Notes under the pieces: generated by a model
Told to the model about the DNA's origin: nothing
Seen by the model: the letters and a program-made list of their open reading frames with translations, nothing else
The model's database searches: none
Shown here: in pieces, positions 46,401 to 53,494 of the stretch
How the letters are laid out: each line of letters opens with the position of its first letter
Position numbering within the stretch: position 1 is the first letter of the stretch
Made by a program: the position numbers and the translations under genes
DNA from: Gemmatales bacterium
Lineage (GTDB): Bacteria; Planctomycetota; Planctomycetia; Gemmatales; HRBIN36
Length of the DNA stretch: 64,000 bases
Direction: 5' to 3'
Assembly (NCBI GenBank): GCA_025060195.1
Contig: JANXCQ010000013.1
Coordinates: 1-64,000 of the forward strand

Positions 46401-47453
46401 ACCAGGCCTGGGGAAGCCATTTATAACGATGCCAATGGCTTGGTGGAAGGCAATAGTCCTTTCCAAATCGTTTGGCTCGACGAGGACACGCGGGAACACT
46501 ATCTAGAGGAACTGAGACAACTCGCCCAATGGCGCCGTATTCCGCCCCTGCCGCAGGTGGTGTTCGAGGGCAACGCGCCTTCTGAATTGGCTCGCAACTT
46601 GGAACTGAATAAATTCATCACGCGCCAACTGCCGCCCACCCTCACGCCCACGCTCTGGCTTGGGGACGCCATTGCCCTCCAGGAGCCCACTCACCTGGTA
46701 TTACGTCGCCAAGCAGGTGCCAACGTGGTCATTCTCGGCCAAGAGGAAACCTTGGCCTGCGGCATGTGCGGCGCATCGCTCATTTGCCTGGCCGCCCAAC
46801 TCCCAGAGCCGAACAGCCCCATCTTTCGAAGCCTGAATACCGAGTCTCGCATCTACTTCCTCGACGGCACCCTAGAGGGTACGCCTCCTGCCATGCACCT
46901 CGCCGCTACCCTGGCGGTTATTCCGCAAACCACGCGCATCGGACGTTGGCGGGATTGCTCGCGCTTGCTGCAAGAACTGCATGCGGAATTGCAACGGCGT
47001 GCTTCGCTCACGGACGTCTCCCTGCCGCCCTGGTTTTTATTTGTCTTCGCCTTACATCGATTCCGAGAGTTGCGCCGTCAAGAGGATGATTACAGCTTCC
47101 GCTATGATGAGACCCAACCCGCCAGTCCACCCCACCTGCTCGGCGAACTGCTCCGTGAAGGTCCTGCGCTCGGCCTGCATACGTTCATCTGGTGCGACAC
47201 TTTGACTAACTTGCAACGGGCGCTCGACCGCGCCGCCCTGCGCGAATGTAACTTCCGCATCGCCCTGCAAATGAGCGCCAACGACTCGAGCAACTTCATC
47301 GACTCTCCTCTCGCGTCACGACTCGGGCCATATCGCGCATACCTCTTCGTGGAAGAACAAGGCCGACTCGAAAAATTCCGTCCCTATGGGCCTCCCGACC
47401 CATCGTGGCTGCAACGCCTGGCCTATCAGCTCGCCGCCATGCGAAGCACTTGA
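43434..47453 (+). CDS. FtsK/SpoIIIE-family ATPase, EssC/EccC-like with long coiled-coil N-terminus
   Basis: The 1339-residue protein opens with a charged coiled coil (about 15-220; RELITWRVRTEQEIEQAYRR). Two membrane helices follow (about 225-300; FWWIIGLTTLLVVPGSVMVV, LLGNLVSLLAFYLLARW), then a second coiled coil (about 310-460). A degenerate ATPase-like region (500-760) precedes an active FtsK domain with Walker A GKTGSGKSTLFHVL (about 800) and Walker B RILLLVDEFQEFF (about 903). The C-terminal domain (1080-1339) lacks a Walker A, as in inactive D2/D3 domains of EssC/EccC. The paired helices plus several ATPase domains match the type VII motor; the coiled coils replace the FHA domains of EssC. 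Cotranscription with WXG100-like genes supports a secretion role. Confidence 0.88.
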   Translation: MSTVLAETTPTTSSATILERERELISQLRELITWRVRTEQEIEQAYRRQLETIEAEHRRRLPEVERNYQYQRARLEKQLQDTLAALDARAEEESGRLLADWERRRTALQELAEKERTQLQEAFQNQKWELQASYEAAATELENRVRDLELQLQAESARIKHIRQESRELLARWRQSPDKVVVTRREFAPDEDLLTIIQEKTAEAKTYLEQLNQLILPRLFEGRRFWWIIGLTTLLVVPGSVMVVAQTLAGNILAWVNLSFWHEHGLWATGVVGLSLLLGNLVSLLAFYLLARWRVHKFYKPLLAAIYEATKAGQLCVERHQSEQRRQAAELKARRQQYEASLKELITRHRRQLAESEFQNQRDLQLLDQQFEMQLSRFHQEIEAQRQQVTLQIQGQLQQLEQEYTETKAEIENRYQQGLQELASWHQSRWAELRQRWQQFMQRLRKTTEELQSLAYASCPPWSDSFWSNWQVPTEPPHVIPLGNFRIRLRDWPDAIPKDEEMRAHTPEELLLPAALEFPQSCSLMIRIPQAATAPENARVSAIRLMQMYLFRLVATLPPGKVRFTIVDPVGLGESFSALMHLADYDELLVTSRIWTEPQHIEQRLADLTAHMETVLQKYLRNQFATLEEYNQQAGELAEPYRILVVADFPANFTSEAARRLASIITSGPRCGVYTVLSVDLRLTVPHSCPIEDLERVGTIFLWRQDRLVWNDPDFAALPLELDPPPSDDLANRILHRIGPAALAAKRVEVPFSWVAPPREKWWSYDAQSGIEIPIGRCGATKRQFFRLGRGTAQHALIAGKTGSGKSTLFHVLITNLALHYSPEEVELYLVDFKKGVEFKTYASHQLPHARVIAIESEREFGLSVLQRLDAELRRRGELFRQAGVQDLASYRQTTMQKLPRILLLVDEFQEFFVEEDRLAQEAALLLDRLVRQGRAFGLHVILGSQTLGGAYTLARSTLDQMAVRIALQCSEADSSLILSEDNTAARLLTRPGEAIYNDANGLVEGNSPFQIVWLDEDTREHYLEELRQLAQWRRIPPLPQVVFEGNAPSELARNLELNKFITRQLPPTLTPTLWLGDAIALQEPTHLVLRRQAGANVVILGQEETLACGMCGASLICLAAQLPEPNSPIFRSLNTESRIYFLDGTLEGTPPAMHLAATLAVIPQTTRIGRWRDCSRLLQELHAELQRRASLTDVSLPPWFLFVFALHRFRELRRQEDDYSFRYDETQPASPPHLLGELLREGPALGLHTFIWCDTLTNLQRALDRAALRECNFRIALQMSANDSSNFIDSPLASRLGPYRAYLFVEEQGRLEKFRPYGPPDPSWLQRLAYQLAAMRST

Positions 47454-47460
47454 CCCTCCC

Positions 47461-47489
47461 TTGACATTGGCGCACCGCCCGCATACAGA
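47461..47489 (+). promoter_or_regulatory. Possible sigma-70-type promoter upstream of speA
   Basis: ttgaca (47461-47466) is followed after 17 bp by tacaga (47484-47489), a perfect -35 with a weak -10. It lies 104 bp before the speA start and after the ATPase gene stop. Confidence is limited because planctomycete promoters are poorly defined. Confidence 0.35.
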
Positions 47490-47592
47490 TTGTGCAAATA
47501 TCTATATCTCGCTTTGCAAGTTAGCTTTTTTCAGTATCTGCATACCCCTAAATGGCGAGCTGCACTATATTTCCACGGAGCCTAATTACCAA

Positions 47593-49503
47593 ATGGAACT
47601 ATTAGAAACCTGGACAATTCAAGATGCCGCTGAGACCTATGGTATTCACAATTGGGGCAAAGGTTATTTCTCTATCAACGAACGGGGACATGTAGTTATT
47701 CATCCTTATAAAACGCCCAAGCCTGCTATTGACCTAAAAGAGTTAGTGGACCAACTTCAGGCGCGGGGCATCCAATTGCCTATTCTAATCCGTCTTAGTA
47801 ACATCTTGCATCACCGTCTGAGCGAAATTCACCAAGCGTTCCGCAATGCTATTATGGAGTATGAATACCAAGGAGACTATATTTCCGTCTATCCCATCAA
47901 AGTTAACCAGCAACGTCATGTAGTCGAGGAGTTAATTCGTTTTGGCAAAGAACTGAAATTTGGTTTGGAGGCTGGTTCTAAACCAGAGCTCCTTGCGGTG
48001 TTAGCCCTCACTAATAGCGAAGAGAAGAGCGTAATCGTTTGCAATGGTTTTAAAGATGACGAATTCTTACGAATGACGATTTTAGCCAGAAAAATTGGAA
48101 AACCGATTATTCCCGTGGTAGAAAAGTTCACCGAACTGGAAACCTTAGTGAAACACGCTCGCGAACTGGAAGTGCGTCCTGTTTTAGGGGTACGGGCGAA
48201 ACTGGCCGCCCGAGGCTCAGGGCGCTGGCGTCTTTCAGCGGGCTATCGCTCGAAATTCGGCCTCAACGTTACTGAGATCCTCGACGCCCTAGATTACCTC
48301 AGAGCCCAGGGCATGGAAGATTGCCTGCAACTGCTGCATTTTCATCTTGGCAGCCAGATCACTAATATCCGCAGCATCAAGAATGCTATCAATGAAGCCG
48401 CCAGGATTTATGTGGAGCTCAAGCGCTTAGGCGCAGGACTGAGATATTTAGACGTCGGGGGAGGCTTAGGTATTGATTACGACGGCTCGCAAACAGATTT
48501 TGAATCGAGTGTGAATTATACGCTTCAGGAATATGCTAATGACGTTGTTTACTATATCAAAAGCATTTGCGATGAAGCGAACGTACCCCATCCCACAATC
48601 ATAACGGAGTGCGGGCGGGCCATCGTGGCTTATCACAGTGTCTTAGTATTCAACGTGCTAGGGGTCGCTCATTTTGAAGACATCCCGCTGCCGGAGAGAC
48701 TTCCCGAAGAAGCCCCTAAACCTGTCCAGGACCTTTATGCTATCTGCCGCGAACTGAACAAGAAAAACTATCTCGAAAGCTATCACGATGCTCAGCAGGC
48801 CATCGAACAGGCACTTCACGCCTTCAATCTCGGTTATCTGAGCCTGGAGATGCGCGGCTTGGCGGAACGCCTTTTCTGGGCGTTCGCCAACAGGCTTCTT
48901 CGCATAGTTCGGGAGCTCCCATACGTACCCGAAGAATTGCAAAACTTAGAGGCACTCCTTTCGGACACCTACTTCTGTAATTTTTCCGTGTTCCAATCTA
49001 TGCCAGATAGTTGGGCGATTAATCAAGTTTTCCCTGTTATGCCGATCCATCGCTTAGAAGAGCCACCCACGCGACGAGGCATCCTCGGAGACATAACTTG
49101 CGACTCCGACGGCAAGATTGACAAATTTCCCTCGCTACGTGATGTCAAACCCGTACTCGAATTGCATCCCTTTACGGGGGAACCATACTACTTAGGGGCA
49201 TTTTTATTAGGTGCCTATCAGGAAATTCTCGGTGACCTGCATAATCTTTTCGGAGACACCAACGCCGTACATATCAGCGTGGATGAAAACGGCGAAATTT
49301 ATATTGATGCGGTTGTCAAGGGCGATACTGTCCGTGAAGTTTTGCAATATGTTCAATATTCCGCCGATGAATTACTGGCCCAGATGCGCAAAGACGTTGA
49401 AAAAGCGGTTCGAGCTAACAGAATATCCCTAGCGGAAGCCCGCATGCTGCTACGATTTTATGAAAATGGGCTCGAAGGCTACACTTATTTAGAAGAACCC
49501 TAA
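47593..49503 (+). CDS. speA: Biosynthetic arginine decarboxylase
   Basis: The 636-residue PLP enzyme converts arginine to agmatine, the first step of a polyamine route. The fold-III PLP lysine is in DYISVYPIKVNQQRHVVEEL (about residue 100). Other family blocks are LHFHLGSQITNIRSIKNAIN, YLDVGGGLGIDYDGSQ and DITCDSDGKIDKF. Length is normal. The ATG at 47593 begins the conserved N-terminus (TWTIQDAAETYGIHNWGKGY); a longer reading overlaps the upstream gene. Codons here are visibly richer in A/T than in the neighbours, which may mark different history or expression. No agmatinase or agmatine deiminase is adjacent. Confidence 0.96.
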   Translation: MELLETWTIQDAAETYGIHNWGKGYFSINERGHVVIHPYKTPKPAIDLKELVDQLQARGIQLPILIRLSNILHHRLSEIHQAFRNAIMEYEYQGDYISVYPIKVNQQRHVVEELIRFGKELKFGLEAGSKPELLAVLALTNSEEKSVIVCNGFKDDEFLRMTILARKIGKPIIPVVEKFTELETLVKHARELEVRPVLGVRAKLAARGSGRWRLSAGYRSKFGLNVTEILDALDYLRAQGMEDCLQLLHFHLGSQITNIRSIKNAINEAARIYVELKRLGAGLRYLDVGGGLGIDYDGSQTDFESSVNYTLQEYANDVVYYIKSICDEANVPHPTIITECGRAIVAYHSVLVFNVLGVAHFEDIPLPERLPEEAPKPVQDLYAICRELNKKNYLESYHDAQQAIEQALHAFNLGYLSLEMRGLAERLFWAFANRLLRIVRELPYVPEELQNLEALLSDTYFCNFSVFQSMPDSWAINQVFPVMPIHRLEEPPTRRGILGDITCDSDGKIDKFPSLRDVKPVLELHPFTGEPYYLGAFLLGAYQEILGDLHNLFGDTNAVHISVDENGEIYIDAVVKGDTVREVLQYVQYSADELLAQMRKDVEKAVRANRISLAEARMLLRFYENGLEGYTYLEEP

Positions 49504-49561
49504 AAGGGCCCCGCACATTATGAAATGGCACTACTGTTGTAGCTTAGCAGATTCTCATGTC

Positions 49562-50122
49562 TTAAACGCCTAAGCCACGTCGCAGTCGCTCAATTTGTTC
49601 AGGCATGGAGCGAGGAGGCGCGGGCGTTTTTAGACCTAGTCTGCCTTCCACCTCCAGCCAAATCATTACCGGGCCCGGCGGCTCTAAACATTGGCGCGCT
49701 GCCTGTTGCCAGGCAGTAGCTTCACAGAAATGATAAGTGCGTCGGATCCCTGCGCCCTGAGCTAGGAGTCCGAAATGAATCCGTCGGGAACCGACTATCG
49801 GCTGGCCACCAGTTACTTCATACAGGCCATTGTCTAGGATTACTAAATAGAGTTCCGCAGGATAATTGGCGATGGTCACCAGACTACCTAAATTCATAAG
49901 TAGGCTTCCGTCGCCACAAACGACAATAACTCGGCGCTGCGGCTGCGCCAAGGCTAGGCCCAGTCCGAGGGCAGGCGCTTGCCCCATGGCCGAGGGCATA
50001 TAAGCAAAGTCTAATAAAGTGTCCGAAAACCGGGGCCAGATGCCTACCGCTCCCATACTGGTAATGACGACCGCGTCGCTTCGGTATTGTGCCAGTATGG
50101 CCAGAGCTTCTTCCGATGTCAT
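49562..50122 (-). CDS. TPP-dependent decarboxylase, C-terminal (PP) subunit
   Basis: The 186-residue half-enzyme has the TPP pyrophosphate-binding domain. VVCGDGSLLMNLGSLVTIAN leads to LVILDNGLYEVTGGQPI, giving the GDG...N motif for Mg-TPP. With the gene just upstream it forms the split alpha/beta type seen in sulfopyruvate decarboxylase (ComD/ComE) and some phosphonopyruvate decarboxylases. The substrate cannot be decided; no phosphonate or coenzyme M genes are nearby. It lies 22 bp after the alpha subunit stop. Confidence 0.85.
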   Translation of the reverse strand: MTSEEALAILAQYRSDAVVITSMGAVGIWPRFSDTLLDFAYMPSAMGQAPALGLGLALAQPQRRVIVVCGDGSLLMNLGSLVTIANYPAELYLVILDNGLYEVTGGQPIVGSRRIHFGLLAQGAGIRRTYHFCEATAWQQAARQCLEPPGPVMIWLEVEGRLGLKTPAPPRSMPEQIERLRRGLGV

Positions 50123-50144
50123 TCAGCGACCCTCTCTCTGGATA

Positions 50145-50627
50145 TTATTCGGGAATACAAGCGATAAACGGTTCGTTGCGACGTTGCGCCTCTCTATAGA
50201 GATGTACTAAGTCTGTGGCTGACGCTTCAGGACTAAGTACCTGAAAAGGAACACGCCAAGCCTCCAGAATAGGTAAAGTGAATCGAGGACAGCTATCTGT
50301 AGTGCGACGCTCCTGGTAGGCGAGATAATTGCGGATTCCGAGAATCACAAATAAGGGCAAACGCAGGTCGTGCACGACATTGCGAAAGGCATCGCCCGCG
50401 TCGAAGAAACCGGTACACTGCATGGCCACGACAGGCTTCTTCCCGCCTAACATTAATCCTGCAGCGATGCCCAGGGCTTCCGCCTCGCGACTAACGCGAA
50501 TTAGCTGAAGACGAGGCTCGGCCACCAAATCGCTTTCCCAAAGTCCCAGTTCACTGTCAGGGATCCATAACCAGTGAGTCACACCATGTTGGATCAAGCC
50601 CGACACGAGTTCTCGTCCGCTAATCAT
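50145..50627 (-). CDS. TPP-dependent decarboxylase, N-terminal (Pyr) subunit
   Basis: The 160-residue partner carries the pyrimidine-binding domain of a TPP enzyme: LVSGLIQHGVTHWLWIPDSE, then IRVSREAEALGIAAGLMLGG (Glu for TPP activation) and KPVVAMQCTGFFDAGDAFRN. The order Pyr then PP with a 22-bp gap matches ComD-ComE. Like its partner it could act on sulfopyruvate, phosphonopyruvate or another 3-substituted pyruvate. Confidence 0.85.
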   Translation of the reverse strand: MISGRELVSGLIQHGVTHWLWIPDSELGLWESDLVAEPRLQLIRVSREAEALGIAAGLMLGGKKPVVAMQCTGFFDAGDAFRNVVHDLRLPLFVILGIRNYLAYQERRTTDSCPRFTLPILEAWRVPFQVLSPEASATDLVHLYREAQRRNEPFIACIPE

Positions 50628-50742
50628 AGTCGGCTCCTGGATTAGTTCCGCCGAGGGTGGTAAATGGCTCTGTTTTTTATGTTTTGTTAGAAAAGTACTG
50701 CCTTAGTCATCCATAACAGCAACAATGCCCCAGGACTTAGAG

Positions 50743-52476
50743 CTAAGTTTGCTTGTCATGTGTCTCTTTGCGTGGCTTCCAGGTAACTCCATAACGGCCG
50801 ACTAAATTTCTCAGATCCGTCGGTTCCCCGCCGTCCATACTGGAAATTGGTTTTGGTTCCAGATGAAGAGGTAGCGTAACGATAAAGGTGCTGCCGCGAC
50901 CTAACTCACTCTTCAGACTCACATTGCCCCCTAAGAGTTTTGCTAACTCGCGGACTATGGATAAGCCTAAGCCTGTACCTGATTGTTCGCGTGTTAGCGC
51001 CTGACCCACTTGGCGGAACTTCTCGAAGACTTTTTCCTGATCCTCAGGAGCGATACCGATCCCTGTGTCGATTACCGAAAGGATCAGATGTACGCCATCC
51101 GTCTCTACCCGCACACAAACGCGCCCCCCTTCGGGCGTAAACTTGATGGCATTCGACAGGAGATTCCATAGGATTTGCTGAATTTTATTAGGATCCTGCT
51201 TTACCGTGGGGATCCCAGGTTCGATTTCACTAGCCAAAGCAAGATTCTTCCGCTCGGCTAGGGGCCGGAACATGTTTAGCATCGTGTCCACCACTTCGTG
51301 GATCGGAAATTCTTCAACGCGGACCTCCATTCGGCCCGCTTCCATCTTGGCCAAGTCTAATACGTCATTAATGAGATTTAACAATTGCTGGCCGCTGGTT
51401 TGTATATTGAGGACCCAACGTTTTTGGCGTTCAGAAAGAGGCGGCTCACTGCTTAAGAGTACTTCGCTGAAGCCGAGGATGCTATTCAGCGGAGTCCTCA
51501 GCTCGTGGCTGACGGTGGCGAGGAAATCGTCTTTGAGTTTATTACTCTGGTAAAGTGCCATGTTGGCCTGGGCTAATTCGTCTACTTTCCGATCTAAGTC
51601 GGCATTGACGCGCCGTAGTTGGTCTTGCATGCTCACTAAGGTACGGATCATGCGATTAAAAGCATGGCTCAAATCCTCAAATTCGTCTCCCGTTTGAATT
51701 TCGCTGCGAACATTTAATTGGCCCGCGGAGATCGCGTCACTGACTTCCTTGAGATGCTTGATCGGTTTGACTACCACATAGCGAACGATTAGGTAATTGC
51801 CCCCCATCAAAAGTAAAACTGTGACCAGCGCAGTCGCAAAGAGGATCGCGCGATTCTTATGGATTTCCTCGTCCAGTTCTTTAGTGGACATAGATACACT
51901 TGCAACTCCGAAGAAGGCCCGGTCTTCCTCTGGAGTGGCCCTGGGGGCCAGAGTCCCGCGAGTGCGAACTTTTTGCTGTTGATGACAACTGATGCAGCGG
52001 GCATCGCCCCATAAGGCAGCGCGAAATACGTAGTTATAAGGAGGATCAGCGGTGGCATCTAAGTAAAAGCCGCTTTCGCGACGTTCAGGATTATGATAGA
52101 AATCCTCGAGTATAGATCTGTGGGTTTGATCCTCACTGTCTACTGGAATAATGTCCGTCTTATAAATTAAGCCTTCAGGTGCTAGGCGAGATAGACCTGA
52201 GATGCGCTGGCGGATTTGCTCGAGCAACTCCCATTGTGGGGCTTCCAGTTTCGTAAGGTTTTCGCCCCATTTTTCTAAGTGCAAACGTAAGAGAGCTTGG
52301 TACACTAATAATCGGCCCGTGATACGGGCTTGTTCATAGACTATTCCCTCAGTGACATAAGCATAATACCAAAAACTTGCGGTGATCAGAATGAGCGTGG
52401 CCGTGCCGAATAAGAGTAAGCACTTGCGTTCGAGATAAGTTTCTCCCAGAAGTCTCTTGAAGCGCCGATAGGACAT
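50743..52476 (-). CDS. Sensor histidine kinase with periplasmic Tll0287-like haem-binding domain
   Basis: The 577-residue protein has a membrane helix at about 20-40 and a periplasmic sensor domain (45-210, DUF3365/Tll0287-like) with a c-type haem motif CISCH in ALWGDARCISCHQQQ. A second helix follows (about 213-237), then HAMP (KPIKHLKEVSDAISAGQL), coiled coil, HisKA (FLATVSHELRTPLNSILGF with the phospho-His) and HATPase (NLLSNAIKFTPEGG, DTGIGIAPEDQ, GTGLGLSIVREL). The haem suggests sensing of redox state or a small gas. No response regulator is adjacent. It is probably transcribed with or after mutM (24 bp gap). Confidence 0.93.
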   Translation of the reverse strand: MSYRRFKRLLGETYLERKCLLLFGTATLILITASFWYYAYVTEGIVYEQARITGRLLVYQALLRLHLEKWGENLTKLEAPQWELLEQIRQRISGLSRLAPEGLIYKTDIIPVDSEDQTHRSILEDFYHNPERRESGFYLDATADPPYNYVFRAALWGDARCISCHQQQKVRTRGTLAPRATPEEDRAFFGVASVSMSTKELDEEIHKNRAILFATALVTVLLLMGGNYLIVRYVVVKPIKHLKEVSDAISAGQLNVRSEIQTGDEFEDLSHAFNRMIRTLVSMQDQLRRVNADLDRKVDELAQANMALYQSNKLKDDFLATVSHELRTPLNSILGFSEVLLSSEPPLSERQKRWVLNIQTSGQQLLNLINDVLDLAKMEAGRMEVRVEEFPIHEVVDTMLNMFRPLAERKNLALASEIEPGIPTVKQDPNKIQQILWNLLSNAIKFTPEGGRVCVRVETDGVHLILSVIDTGIGIAPEDQEKVFEKFRQVGQALTREQSGTGLGLSIVRELAKLLGGNVSLKSELGRGSTFIVTLPLHLEPKPISSMDGGEPTDLRNLVGRYGVTWKPRKETHDKQT

Positions 52477-52500
52477 AGCACCTCTCGCAGGCTATCTAGA

Positions 52501-53328
52501 CTAAGAACCATTCCTCATGCCTTGGCAGTGAGGACAATAGTAAGAGGAACGATTGCCAATACGCGTTCGCGCGATCGGCTGTTGGCAGCGGTAGCAGGTT
52601 CGCCCGGCTCGGCTATAAACTAAGAACTCCTCCTGATAGGTGCCTCGGCCATTTTCACTAAACATGTAATCGCGAATACTGGAACCGCGACATGCGATGG
52701 CCCGCTGGAGTATCGTTTGTATAGATGCTAAGAGTCGCTGGCACTCTTGTGATGACAGAGTGTTTGCGGGTCGCCCTGGGGATATCCCCGCGTGAAACAA
52801 GGCTTCGTCCGCGTAAATATTACCTAAGCCCGCTAGGATCGATTGGTCCATTAGGGCTAACTTGATGGCACGCTTGGTCTTTTGAAGACGTTGGAAGAAA
52901 TGGTCAGGTGTTACCTGGAAAGGTTCAGGTCCAAGTTGAGCATCTAAATATGGCATAGCTTGCGCAATAGGTACTAGGAGGATAGCGCCGAACCGGCGCG
53001 GATCGGTAAAGCGCAGTTGCATGGCGTGCGGTCGTAGAGACAAGATGAGATGGCAATGCGGAGGGCATGGCAGGTGCGCTGGGGTAAGCTGTAATCGGCC
53101 TGTCATGCCCAAGTGAACGAGAAGACTGTTCTTTTCTAAGTCGAGAATGATCCACTTGCCGCGGCGGTGAATTTCGGTGAGGGTTTGTCCCACGAGTTGG
53201 CGTAGGCGCGAGCGCGGTAGGGGTTGGCGGAGGCGTCGTCGCGAGCAGTGTACCTCCATGATCGTCAGGCCGACCAAATGTGGCCGTAAGGTGCGCACTA
53301 CCGTTTCGACTTCGGGCAACTCAGGCAT
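52501..53328 (-). CDS. mutM: Formamidopyrimidine-DNA glycosylase
   Basis: The 275-residue Fpg removes 8-oxoguanine and FapyG. The start is fixed by the obligatory MPELPEVETVVRTLRPHLVG, in which Pro2 is the catalytic nucleophile and Glu3 acts in the reaction. The H2TH region reads LALMDQSILAGLGNIYADEA. The zinc finger is complete, CYRCQQPIARTRIGNRSSYY then CPHC. In-frame upstream codons to 53454 are not used. It is divergent from the phosphohexomutase gene. Confidence 0.97.
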   Translation of the reverse strand: MPELPEVETVVRTLRPHLVGLTIMEVHCSRRRLRQPLPRSRLRQLVGQTLTEIHRRGKWIILDLEKNSLLVHLGMTGRLQLTPAHLPCPPHCHLILSLRPHAMQLRFTDPRRFGAILLVPIAQAMPYLDAQLGPEPFQVTPDHFFQRLQKTKRAIKLALMDQSILAGLGNIYADEALFHAGISPGRPANTLSSQECQRLLASIQTILQRAIACRGSSIRDYMFSENGRGTYQEEFLVYSRAGRTCYRCQQPIARTRIGNRSSYYCPHCQGMRNGS

Positions 53329-53494
53329 GGCAGCTCTCAGTTCTTTCCTCGCTGGCATTATACTTGCACTTCGGACTTTCAGCATGCCAATTGTCGAGGT
53401 GGTGAGTTCGACTGGAAATGAGACGCTAGTCCTATAGTCAATGAACGGGAGCATAGCGGCAGCGGACTTGAATGAAGCTGACGGGAGGTGCGCA

